Shown here piece after piece: positions 57,130-64,000 of a DNA stretch of 64,000 nucleotides. The stretch's first letter is position 1; each line of letters opens with the position of its first letter. The stretch comes from an uncultured Eubacteriales bacterium (GTDB lineage Bacteria > Bacillota > Clostridia > Oscillospirales > UBA644): positions 62,001-126,000 of the forward strand of contig CAKSFN010000002.1 in NCBI GenBank assembly GCA_934454405.1. The letters are read 5' to 3'. The notes under the pieces are model-generated. The model made no database searches. It was not told where the DNA came from and was given only the letters and a program-made list of their open reading frames with translations. The translations under genes and the position numbers were made by a program.

Positions 57130-59967
57130 TCAGAAAGATTTCTTGATCCGAAGAATATTCTGTCCGTTTTTATATTCGTATGAAACGTCATCCATCGTCT
57201 TTTTTACGAGGAATATCCCAAGCCCGCCGACTTCCCTGTCGTCAGCCGAAAGAGTTATATCTGGGTCTGCTTTTTTGAGAGGGTCATACGGCACGCCGTT
57301 GTCGATAAACGTTATAATAACGGACAGCGGCTCTTTCGGGACTTCGACGCGAACGGTTGCGGGACCGACATTCGGGTCATAAGCATAATGCGCAATGTTG
57401 CCGAAAAGTTCGTCAATCGCAATATCTATCTGCTTCTGCGTTTTCAACGGGCAACCGACGGCGCGGAGCTGTTCGTTTACAAAATCCGTCACTTTTTCTA
57501 TGTTTGCAACGGTTGCTTCCGTCGTCATCTCTTTCACGGTAACTTCCCCCCTGTACTCAAAGCAAAGCATTGTGATGTCATCCGCCTGCGGCGTATCCTC
57601 AACGAACATGGATATATCCTCTTTTACCGCGTTGCAGATCTCTTCGGCAGACAAATCACCGAGGGAGTTCATAAACGTGATAAGCCGCTCTTCGCCGTAA
57701 AGAACATCATTCCCGTTCGTCGCCTCGGTCACGCCGTCCGTATATAAAAACACTTCGTCACCGGCGGAAAGCTTCAATTCGTTTTTCTTGTATTCAATCC
57801 CCTCCATACCGGCAAGAACAAGCCCCGGACGAACGCGAAGATACTCAAATTTCCCGTTTTTGCGGCGAACAAGAGGCGGATTATGCCCTGCATTCGCAAA
57901 TTCGACGATTCCCGTTTTCAAATCCAAAATGCCCATCCACGCGGTCACGAACATTCCCGCTTCGTTGCCCTCGCAAAGCTTTTCGTTCGCAACGGTAAAG
58001 ACCTCGTTTACGGCTTTGCCCGATTCCGCATAGCCCTTGATAATCGTTTTAGACGTCATCATAAACATCGCCGCGGGGATTCCTTTTCCGGACACGTCGG
58101 CAATCAGAAAGGCTATTCTGTCTTCTCCCGTAAAGTAGAAATCATAAAAATCGCCGCCGACCTCTTTTGCGGTATACATGGAAGCGAAAATATCAATCTC
58201 CGGGCGTTCGGGGAACGGCGGAAAGACCGAAGGCATCGCGGAATGCTGTATAGCTCTTGCAAACTCCAGTTCCTTATCAATTCTCGCCGCCGCATCCGCG
58301 ATATACCTTTTAAGCGTCATAACGGTTGAATTGATATCGTCCGAAAGAGAGGCGAACTCTTCGTTTGACCGCACGTTGACAACAACGTCAAGGTCGCCTC
58401 CCGTTATCGCAGACAGAGAACGGTTGACCTTTACCATATTGTCAACGACAAGCTTTTTTATCAGGAAGTATACGAATATAAAAAGAATGCCGAACACAAC
58501 AAATTCCATAAAAACCGTTACGTACACGGAAATTTCACGAGAAAACAGCGCCTCGGTTTTCGGCATGGCGGCAATAATAAAATACCCCTCGGACAGGACA
58601 TAAACGCAGTAAGAAGCGTTTCCGTAAGCGTCCGCTTCAAACAATTCGTTTTCGGATATCTTATCACGGTCGATGTTTATCCCCGACACGATCAGTCCTT
58701 TTCCTTCGCCGCCGTAGCGGTCACTGACGATTATTCCGTTTTCGTCGGCTATTATTATACTTCCGCTCTCGCCCACGCGACGGTTGCGCGTCGCGCCGAC
58801 AACCTTGTCGTCGATATCGCGCTGAAAGCGTTCGGCATCGTAAGCAACCTGAATAAAACCGCCGCTTTCAAGAGCAATTCCCGCATATTTGCGCAGAATA
58901 TTCGGATTTGAGGACGTCGGCATATAACTTTGCACATATTCGGTCGTTTTTCCGTCGAGCAAGACAAGAAACGCCGAGGACTGCTCGCCGCCGCGCATAT
59001 TGTAATACATAAACTCGGGCTCGGTGGACGCTATGATTATTCCCGCTTCGTCTATCTTGTTGATTTCCGTCACATCGTATTTTTCCGCAAGCGATTTAAG
59101 AAGGTCGGAATCGGGCAGATACGCTCTTTCTATCTCTGCGGTTATCTGTTTTGTCAGACGCAGCAGATTGTCGTTTGAAGCGTCGAGAATATCCTGTTTA
59201 ACATCTTCAATATTCAGTTTTTCAAGTTCGTAAGCATCGTTGACGGACAATTCGGTCTGCAACGCCCACGTGAAAACAGTTGTCAGCAAAAACCCCGCGA
59301 CAACGCACAGCAAAAGCCAGCGTTGAAACGTCTGCGCGATTTTTTTAGCGCCGCGACGGTCGCCGCCACGCTTTCCGCGCCCGAAAAACGACACCAGCGC
59401 GACTGCAAGCATAACCGCCGCGGAGTTGATTGCAATCATCGGAAAAGCGCAGGCGCGAACAAACGAAAACGCCGTGTGCGCGTCGCTCATATTCGTCAGA
59501 AAAATCATCAGCATGTGGATAACTTCCGTGATAATCCCGACCGCAAGCCCGTAATACCACTTCGGACGCTTGTTGTCAAACATAAACCTGCGGAGAAGCG
59601 CCGCAAACACGCCGGAAAGAACAGTTGACACGGAGCACGCAAGTTGAGTGTAAACGCCTGCGCCCCACAAAACTGCGAACCAACGCTCCGCACCGCCGAT
59701 AACACCTGCGATAATACCCGCCGGCGCGCCGAACAGAAGTCCCGCGCATATGGGAGCCGCATCGCGGGCATTCATCACCGCGCCGCCTATATCAACGCCG
59801 AATTCCGTTCCGAGAACCGCAAGCCCACCGAAAAGTATTCCTATGCAGACCTGAAAAACCGCATACGGAAGCCGTTTAACAAACCTTGTTTTTTCGACAA
59901 AGTATATCACAACGGACAGTATAACCGGCAAAATCGCAATCAAAATCAGCCGCAAAAACGTTTCCAT
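57130..59967 (-). CDS. Membrane sensor with fused PP2C phosphatase and RsbW-type kinase domains
   Basis: 945 residues. The N-terminal 190 residues are a LytS-type 5TM region (MNARDAAPICAGLLFGAPAG). A transmembrane helix at about 215-235 and an extracellular Cache-like domain (about 240-470) lead to another helix, a HAMP segment (about 500-550), a SpoIIE/RsbU PP2C domain (VGGDFYDFY, LIADVSGKGIPAAMF, GDEVFLYTDGVTEA, QADDITML) and a C-terminal GHKL kinase (IDELFGNIAHYAY, DNGVPYDP, GGLGIFLVKK). It can therefore both remove and add phosphate on an STAS partner. It lies ten bases after the STAS gene, RBS AAAGG. Confidence 0.92.
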   Translation of the reverse strand: METFLRLILIAILPVILSVVIYFVEKTRFVKRLPYAVFQVCIGILFGGLAVLGTEFGVDIGGAVMNARDAAPICAGLLFGAPAGIIAGVIGGAERWFAVLWGAGVYTQLACSVSTVLSGVFAALLRRFMFDNKRPKWYYGLAVGIITEVIHMLMIFLTNMSDAHTAFSFVRACAFPMIAINSAAVMLAVALVSFFGRGKRGGDRRGAKKIAQTFQRWLLLCVVAGFLLTTVFTWALQTELSVNDAYELEKLNIEDVKQDILDASNDNLLRLTKQITAEIERAYLPDSDLLKSLAEKYDVTEINKIDEAGIIIASTEPEFMYYNMRGGEQSSAFLVLLDGKTTEYVQSYMPTSSNPNILRKYAGIALESGGFIQVAYDAERFQRDIDDKVVGATRNRRVGESGSIIIADENGIIVSDRYGGEGKGLIVSGINIDRDKISENELFEADAYGNASYCVYVLSEGYFIIAAMPKTEALFSREISVYVTVFMEFVVFGILFIFVYFLIKKLVVDNMVKVNRSLSAITGGDLDVVVNVRSNEEFASLSDDINSTVMTLKRYIADAAARIDKELEFARAIQHSAMPSVFPPFPERPEIDIFASMYTAKEVGGDFYDFYFTGEDRIAFLIADVSGKGIPAAMFMMTSKTIIKGYAESGKAVNEVFTVANEKLCEGNEAGMFVTAWMGILDLKTGIVEFANAGHNPPLVRRKNGKFEYLRVRPGLVLAGMEGIEYKKNELKLSAGDEVFLYTDGVTEATNGNDVLYGEERLITFMNSLGDLSAEEICNAVKEDISMFVEDTPQADDITMLCFEYRGEVTVKEMTTEATVANIEKVTDFVNEQLRAVGCPLKTQKQIDIAIDELFGNIAHYAYDPNVGPATVRVEVPKEPLSVIITFIDNGVPYDPLKKADPDITLSADDREVGGLGIFLVKKTMDDVSYEYKNGQNILRIKKSF

Positions 59968-59977
59968 AGATTTACCT

Positions 59978-60277
59978 TTATCCTTCGATTGTCAGTATGT
60001 CGGAAAATCCCGTTATTTCAAAAACCTCGTTTATATCGTCGTTTACGTTTTTCAGAACCATATTGCCCTGCCTGTTCATAACTTTTTGAGCGGCAAGCAA
60101 AACGCGAAGCCCCGCGGAGGATATGTACGCAAGCCCTCCGAAATCAAAAACAAGCACCGTTATACCGTTCAGGGACTGCTTAAGCTCCGCTTCGAGCAGA
60201 GGCGCCGTATTTGTGTCAAGTCTCCCCGCAAGCGTTACCGTCAGCGAATTTCCCTCAAGTTTTTTATCAATTGTCAT
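59978..60277 (-). CDS. STAS-domain anti-sigma factor antagonist (RsbV/SpoIIAA-like)
   Basis: 99 residues. A single STAS domain with FDFGGLAYISSAGLRVLL; Ser53/Ser54 occupy the phospho-acceptor loop. In the family, the unphosphorylated form binds the anti-sigma partner and the kinase inactivates it by phosphorylation. I start at ATG 60277 behind GGGAGGG. First gene of the partner-switching operon, with the promoter at 60311-60339. Confidence 0.92.
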   Translation of the reverse strand: MTIDKKLEGNSLTVTLAGRLDTNTAPLLEAELKQSLNGITVLVFDFGGLAYISSAGLRVLLAAQKVMNRQGNMVLKNVNDDINEVFEITGFSDILTIEG

Positions 60278-60310
60278 TACAAGCCCTCCCTGTCGCATCG
60301 TTATGACAGT

Positions 60311-60339
60311 ATTATAACATTTTAACACAAATTCGTCAA
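60311..60339 (-). promoter_or_regulatory. Sigma-A promoter of the partner-switching operon
   Basis: Minus strand TTGACG (60339-60334), a 17-base spacer and TATAAT (60316-60311). Confidence 0.8.
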
Positions 60340-60616
60340 TAACACCCGCCGTCTTTTTTTTATAACCTCTCTTTTTTCGATTTTCGGCTCAAAAAACCTC
60401 TTGCGACGCAACATTTTTTCCGCGTTTCATCTCTTTTTGCGTCTTTATGCGGACAAAAACGCCGCAAGACCGCTTTCTCGGCAAAATTCTGTCGATACGG
60501 TTCAATAATATTGACAATGTTTTTATGTTCAAAGAATTATACAAACAGCGTTTACGTAAATACAGACTGTCGATTTTTGTGTTATGTAAAAAAATAATAA
60601 CAATCGGGAAAAGGAC

Positions 60617-60645
60617 TTGAAAACGCGCTCTTTTTATGATATAAT
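60617..60645 (+). promoter_or_regulatory. Sigma-A promoter of tRNA-Arg and tmRNA
   Basis: TTGAAA (60617-60622), a 17-base spacer and TATAAT (60640-60645), about 22 bases before the mature tRNA 5' end. Confidence 0.8.
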
Positions 60646-60673
60646 ACATTGAAAAGATTATTTCATTAAAAAT

Positions 60674-60750
60674 GTTTCCGTAGCTCAGCAGGATAGAGCG
60701 ACCGCCTCCTAAGCGGTAGGTCGGGTGTTCGAATCACCTCGGGAACGCCA
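60674..60750 (+). tRNA. tRNA-Arg (anticodon CCT)
   Basis: 77 bases including an encoded CCA. Acceptor arm GTTTCCG/CGGGAAC (one G-U), D arm TAGCTCAGCAGG, anticodon stem ACCGC/GCGGT with loop CTCCTAA (anticodon CCT, reads AGG), T loop GTTCGAATC. A hairpin TGCGTGAA/TTCACGCA (60761-60783) separates it from tmRNA and may guide processing. Confidence 0.95.
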
Positions 60751-60797
60751 GATGTGTGCTTGCGTGAATTAAATGTTCACGCAGGTACACCGCATTC

Positions 60798-61145
60798 GGG
60801 GGCGTACCGGTTTTCGACGGGGGCGCTGAACCTTGATAAGCGGGTAGTGTCGGGCAATCACTTAAAAGGCCTAAACTTAAAATTAAACGCTAATAGAACA
60901 GAATTAGCAGCTGCCTAACCCGGCAGCCGTCCTCTCTTTGAGTACCGCGGCGAAGAACAGGGCGTCGATTCAGCGGTGAACGACATCGGAGGATATCGGG
61001 ACTCCGTTGCGGCTTAATTCCGTTTATAGCGACAGAGGATTTGTTTATTGTTCCCCTGCCGCCGAACTCAAACGATAAACTACACTCGTAGAAAGTCTTG
61101 GGAATGTTCTTTCGGACGGGAGTTCAACTCTCCCCGCCTCCACCA
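60798..61145 (+). ncRNA. ssrA: Transfer-messenger RNA (tmRNA)
   Basis: 348 bases. The 5' end GGGGGCGTACCGGTTTTCGA pairs with the 3' CGCCTCC followed by ACCA, and the T arm GGGAGTTCAACTCTCCC gives the tRNA-like half. The tag frame is at 60889-60918 with resume codon GCT and reads ANRTELAAA then TAA, followed by a GC-rich stem and pseudoknot region. tmRNA rescues ribosomes stalled on broken messages and tags products for proteolysis. Shares a promoter with tRNA-Arg and is followed by a terminator. Confidence 0.95.
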
Positions 61146-61150
61146 TTGAA

Positions 61151-61198
61151 AAACCCCACAACCACGGCAAAAAAAACGCTGGTTATGGGGATTTTTTA
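61151..61198 (+). terminator. Terminator after tmRNA
   Basis: CCCC-AC-AACCA (61154-61164) pairs with TGGTT-AT-GGGG (61180-61190) around an A-rich loop, followed by ATTTTTT. Confidence 0.8.
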
Positions 61199-61422
61199 TA
61201 TTTTGATTATCTCTGAAAAATACACTTGTAGCGCAATAAAACAAAAATTTGTGGCACTTTTTGTGCCACTTTTTGTGCCTCTTTTTGCAGCTCTTTTTAT
61301 CTCAAAAACTCCGCCGCGGAATATCAGTTATAGTCCCTGCCGACGCAATTTTTGATTAAAGAGGAGACGGCTTTTTCGATATGTTCGCAAAACAACTCGA
61401 AAGGATTTTAACAGGGCGGATG

Positions 61423-61460
61423 AAAAACACCGACAGGGTTTTATCCCTGTCGGTGTTTTT
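61423..61460. terminator. Strong bidirectional terminator beside tRNA-Lys
   Basis: AAAAACACCGACAGGG (61423-61438) pairs perfectly over 16 bp with 61445-61460 around TTTTAT. It ends in five T on the plus strand and in the A/T arm on the minus strand, so it serves tRNA-Lys transcription. Confidence 0.85.
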
Positions 61461-61504
61461 GCGTACCCGAATTTTTCTCTTAAAAAAGTCGGACAACGAT
61501 TCGT

Positions 61505-61580
61505 TGGTGACCCATCGGAGATTCGAACTCCGGACACCATGATTAAAAGTCATGTGCTCTACCACCTGAGCTAATGAGTC
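61505..61580 (-). tRNA. tRNA-Lys (anticodon TTT)
   Basis: 76 bases on the minus strand with encoded CCA. Acceptor GACTCAT/ATGGGTC, D arm TAGCTCAGGTGGTAGAGCA, anticodon loop CTTTTAA (anticodon TTT), T loop GTTCGAATC. All arms pair. Confidence 0.96.
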
Positions 61581-61758
61581 GTTTCATTTTCAACGGCTTG
61601 TATATTATAACAAATTCAAATGCGTTTGTCAAGAGGTTACGCAGAGAAAAATGTGATATAATTTTTACTTTTACTTTGGCGTATATTGTAAAAATCAAAC
61701 ATAAATATAACTCGGCGGACGGTTTTCCGAAAAACGGCGGAATAATGCGAAAACAGCA

Positions 61759-61787
61759 TTGACAAAATGAAAAAGATATTATATAAT
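61759..61787 (+). promoter_or_regulatory. Consensus sigma-A promoter of the zinc-ribbon membrane protein
   Basis: TTGACA (61759-61764), a 17-base spacer and TATAAT (61782-61787), a perfect consensus match with about 75 bases of leader. Confidence 0.85.
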
Positions 61788-61870
61788 TAAGTAAAGAAGC
61801 GCATAGGCTTTTTAAGACTCGGAAAACAAAGCAAACAATAACCCGTAAAACGGGATTAGGAGGAATAAAA

Positions 61871-62377
61871 ATGGCTTTTTGCACAAAATGCGGAAAACAA
61901 ATCGAAGAAAACTCAAGGTTCTGCCCGTATTGCGGAGCATCTTTCGGAGAGCCGCAGGCGGCAAGTCCGGTTCAGCAGAAGGCTCCGTCGGAATCAGATC
62001 ATACCGCGGAATATGAAAAGGATGACATTAAGGAAAACAAGGCAATTTCCGTGCTTTCTTATTTCGGTCCCCTGTTTATCGTTCCGCTGATTGCAACTCC
62101 GAATTCGAAATTTGCAAGATTCCATGCAAATCAGGGGCTTGTTCTTTTTGCCCTTGAACTTATTTACGGCTGCTTCTATTCTTTTCTTTCGTTTTTACTT
62201 GCCTCGATCTTTAAGACCTCTTTATTGGGAGCAAGCGTTGCGTACACGCTGATCCTGCTTCCCTTCTCACTTGTCTGGATCTTCCTTCTCGTGATGACTG
62301 TAATAGGAATTGTGAATACCGCAAAAGGAAAAGCGCAGGATGTTCCGTGCTTCGGAAAGTTCAGATTTTTCAAATAA
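61871..62377 (+). CDS. Zinc-ribbon membrane protein (DUF4870-like)
   Basis: 168 residues. An N-terminal zinc ribbon (CTKCG and CPYCG, residues 5-25), a polar linker, then three to four hydrophobic segments (VLSYFGPLFIVPLI, LVLFALELIYGCFYSFLSFLLA, LILLPFSLVWIFLLVMTVIGIV) with the FARFHANQGLVLF motif of the DUF4870 family. The role of the family is unknown. RBS TAGGAGGA before ATG 61871. Monocistronic; a hairpin repeat follows. Confidence 0.85.
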   Translation: MAFCTKCGKQIEENSRFCPYCGASFGEPQAASPVQQKAPSESDHTAEYEKDDIKENKAISVLSYFGPLFIVPLIATPNSKFARFHANQGLVLFALELIYGCFYSFLSFLLASIFKTSLLGASVAYTLILLPFSLVWIFLLVMTVIGIVNTAKGKAQDVPCFGKFRFFK

Positions 62378-62388
62378 AAAGTTTTTCG

Positions 62389-62421
62389 GGGGCTGTAAAG
62401 AACGCTGTTTTTTACAGCTCC
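62389..62421. repeat. Hairpin repeat, copy D (GGGGCTGTAAA/TTTACAGCTCC)
   Basis: An 11-bp stem with one G-U pair (62389-62399 with 62411-62421) follows the zinc-ribbon gene by 11 bases. Same arm sequence as the repeats at 19161, 27325 and 29518. Confidence 0.7.
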
Positions 62422-62494
62422 GTTATAATAATGAAGCATATAATTAAAAACCACGGACTTCACAGCCCCGAATGGATTCAAGGGATACGGAGAT

Positions 62495-63409
62495 ATGACG
62501 GAATATATCAGAACAGAGCTTAACGGCGGATCCCTCTCCGTCTGCGAGAGAAAAGAAGAAAAACCCGTTTTGACGGTTATGACGGCGGAGGAATTTGCCG
62601 CGCGCAAAGAGCGGTTTTTGCACAACAAAGAGGTTCTGCACGGAAAAGGCGCCGCAAGATACTGCAAAGTCGAAGTTTTCGGAGATTGCGTTTGGGGAAC
62701 TTTTCGTATTCCCAATAAAAGCGACGAGGCGTGTTCGCCCGTTGCGTTTATCTTTTACCTCACGGAAGAAAACCTCACGCTGATCGAGGACGCAGGAAAC
62801 ATCAAACAATGGATAAAGCTTCAAGCGGATAAAATCTGCGGATTCACCACGCCCGATACGATTCTTTTTCATCTTGTCGGAAATTCCATCGAAAACGATT
62901 TGTTTTATCTGGCGCATATAGAAAAAAGCATCGAAGAGCTTGAAGATTCCGTTGCGGACAATCCTCCGAACGATTTCTTTGACGAGCTTACAAAAGCGCG
63001 GAAAAAGCTGACGGAGCTTCACGCCTGCTATGAACAGATTTCCGATATGGCGGATATTCTCGGAGCGTGCGAAGGCGACAGTATCATAACGGAATCGAAA
63101 TATTGGGCAAGGCTCGGAGACAGGGCGGACAGGCTCGGAAATCACGTCCGCTTGCTGCAGGAAAACATTTTGCAGCTGCGGGAGCTTTATCAGGCAAAGC
63201 AAGACGCAAAGCAAAACAAGGTTATGTGCATTCTCACGATGGTTACAACGCTGTTTTTGCCGCTCACCCTTCTCACGGGCTGGTACGGTATGAACTTTGA
63301 AAATATGCCCGAGCTTCAATGGGAGTACGGGTATCTCGGCGTAATTATCATCGCAATTGTTTCGGTCGTTCTCGAAATCATCTACTTCAAAAAGAAAAAA
63401 ATGTTCTGA
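62495..63409 (+). CDS. CorA-family divalent cation transporter
   Basis: 304 residues. A long soluble N-terminal domain and a coiled helix (LRELYQAKQDAKQNKVM) are followed by two C-terminal helices with the pore signature YGMNFENMPEL between them (TMVTTLFLPLTLLTGW and LGVIIIAIVSVVLEIIYF). CorA forms pentameric Mg2+/Co2+ channels. There is no obvious RBS stronger than ATACGGAG before ATG 62495. No M-box riboswitch fits in the 117 bases upstream. Confidence 0.92.
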   Translation: MTEYIRTELNGGSLSVCERKEEKPVLTVMTAEEFAARKERFLHNKEVLHGKGAARYCKVEVFGDCVWGTFRIPNKSDEACSPVAFIFYLTEENLTLIEDAGNIKQWIKLQADKICGFTTPDTILFHLVGNSIENDLFYLAHIEKSIEELEDSVADNPPNDFFDELTKARKKLTELHACYEQISDMADILGACEGDSIITESKYWARLGDRADRLGNHVRLLQENILQLRELYQAKQDAKQNKVMCILTMVTTLFLPLTLLTGWYGMNFENMPELQWEYGYLGVIIIAIVSVVLEIIYFKKKKMF

Positions 63410-63484
63410 GCGCCGCTCAAAAAGCGCATAATCGTTTTATTCCCGTCATAGTTATTACCAAAACGAATTTTTCGGAGGTAAACT

Positions 63485-64000
63485 ATGACGGGAACCGATA
63501 TTTACAGGGATATATCGACGCGCACCGACGGAGATATTTATATAGGGGTCGTGGGCCCCGTGCGCACAGGTAAATCAACATTTATCAAAAAATTTATGGA
63601 ATCGCTTGTGATACCGAATATCGACGGCGATTTCAAACGGGACAGAGCCATCGACGAGCTTCCGCAGTCCGCGGCGGGACGGACCATTATGACAACGGAG
63701 CCGAAATTTATCCCGAACGAAGCGGTCAACGTATGCGTTGACGACAATATAGATATGAGAATCCGACTGATAGACTGCGTCGGCTACATTGTGCCGAGCG
63801 CGCTCGGATATATCGAAAACAATTATCCGCGAATGGTTATGACGCCGTGGTTTGACGAGCAGGTGCCGTTCAATATGGCGGCGGAGATAGGCACGCAAAA
63901 AGTTATAACCGAACATTCGACGATAGGGCTTGTTGTTACAACCGACGGCACGATAGGCGAAATTCCGAGAGAGGATTACATAGAAGCGGAAACACGCGTC
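63485..64000 (+). CDS. spoIVA: Stage IV sporulation protein A (5' part, runs off the right edge)
   Basis: First 172 codons of SpoIVA, the ATPase that polymerises on the forespore to anchor the coat. The start TDIYRDISTRTDGDIYIGVVG and the Walker A GPVRTGKST are diagnostic, followed by MTTEPKFIPNEAV, the LIDCVGY strand and TIGEIPREDY. RBS CGGAGG before ATG 63485. The C-terminal two thirds lie outside the window. Confidence 0.96.
   Translation, partial: MTGTDIYRDISTRTDGDIYIGVVGPVRTGKSTFIKKFMESLVIPNIDGDFKRDRAIDELPQSAAGRTIMTTEPKFIPNEAVNVCVDDNIDMRIRLIDCVGYIVPSALGYIENNYPRMVMTPWFDEQVPFNMAAEIGTQKVITEHSTIGLVVTTDGTIGEIPREDYIEAETRV

Larger units (their letters stand above)
60278..60673. other. Divergent intergenic region, STAS operon versus tRNA-Arg
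   Basis: 396 bases with the STAS promoter at its left and the tRNA/tmRNA promoter at its right end. The AT-rich middle (60345-60610) shows no supported gene, hairpin terminator or repeat. Confidence 0.6.
61146..61504. other. Region between tmRNA and tRNA-Lys
   Basis: Contains two terminators and, on the minus strand at about 61208-61310, a stop-free stretch rich in tandem GGCACAAAAAGT units that could be the degenerate end of an integrase-type gene. No intact gene seen. Confidence 0.5.

Noticed and set aside
60389..60649. Minus-strand 86-codon frame upstream of tRNA-Arg
   Set aside because: Would run through the tRNA promoter, has no ribosome site and a composition driven by AT richness.
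62444..63319. Long minus-strand open frame (291 codons) opposite corA
   Set aside because: Antisense to an intact CorA with its GMN motif and no start signals; a shadow frame.

Overview
The window comes from an anaerobic, endospore-forming member of the Firmicutes (class Clostridia, probably an uncultured Oscillospirales-type lineage). The sequence basis is two [FeFe] hydrogenases, a glycyl-radical enzyme with its radical-SAM activase, sporulation genes (pro-sigma-K, the start of spoIVA, a YlbJ-like protein), Rex, AGGAGG-type ribosome sites, TTG starts, consensus sigma-A promoters with 17-bp spacers, and a Bmp/Nup-type nucleoside ABC importer. No ribosomal RNA, phage or intact mobile element is present.

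Layout. 1-3.7 kb (minus): an operon for an LDH/MDH-family enzyme, class II fumarase and HdrB/HdrC-like iron-sulfur proteins, which looks like a reductive malate-fumarate branch. 3.7-10.6 kb (minus): tRNA methylthiotransferase MtaB, a GyrB/ParE plus GyrA/ParC pair and a MATE exporter. 10.7-19.2 kb (plus): a tiny Asn/Cys-rich membrane protein, a phosphodiesterase, a LysR regulator, then a hydrogen-sensing operon: Rex, an APH-like kinase, two small [2Fe-2S] proteins, a PAS-bearing sensory [FeFe] hydrogenase, a PP2C/SpoIIE phosphatase and a catalytic-type [FeFe] hydrogenase. 19.2-24.9 kb (minus): YraN, a PfkB sugar kinase, an unassigned glycyl-radical enzyme and its activase, and a YlbJ-like membrane protein. 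24.9-27.3 kb (plus): an esterase, then a GT2/GtrA lipid-glycosylation pair. 27.5-36.6 kb (minus): a full nucleoside uptake and salvage cluster (tdk, deoD, cdd, Bmp lipoprotein, ATPase, two permeases, pdp, udk). 36.6-40.2 kb: sigK, ispD, ymdB, rpe and a cysteine-hydrolase homologue. 40.5-43.4 kb (minus): a compact three-gene cluster around a radical SAM/SPASM protein with no recognisable function. 43.7-52.6 kb (plus): a two-gene ABC exporter, a CDP-alcohol phosphotransferase, thrS and a BceRS-BceAB peptide-resistance module. 52.7-56.4 kb: a second MATE exporter, then peroxiredoxin and a rearranged AhpF-like reductase. 56.4-60.3 kb (minus): STAS protein, a phosphatase/kinase fusion, a 70-residue protein and an ECF sigma factor. 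60.6-64 kb: tRNA-Arg, tmRNA, tRNA-Lys, a zinc-ribbon membrane protein, CorA and the start of spoIVA.

The observations I rate highest are: (1) the radical SAM cluster at 40.5-43.4 kb, whose last gene starts with an FVTNSSS motif and whose enzyme has a C-X7-C-X6-C spacing in place of CX3CX2C; (2) an almost identical 29-bp dyad element centred about 61 bp upstream of the predicted start points of both the rex operon and the malate/fumarate operon, with a LysR gene beside one copy; (3) a partner-switching module linked to an ECF sigma factor through a coupled small protein; (4) an unassigned glycyl-radical enzyme with a GCWE active-site motif, cotranscribed with a sugar kinase; (5) an unannotated 49-codon Asn/Cys-rich gene.
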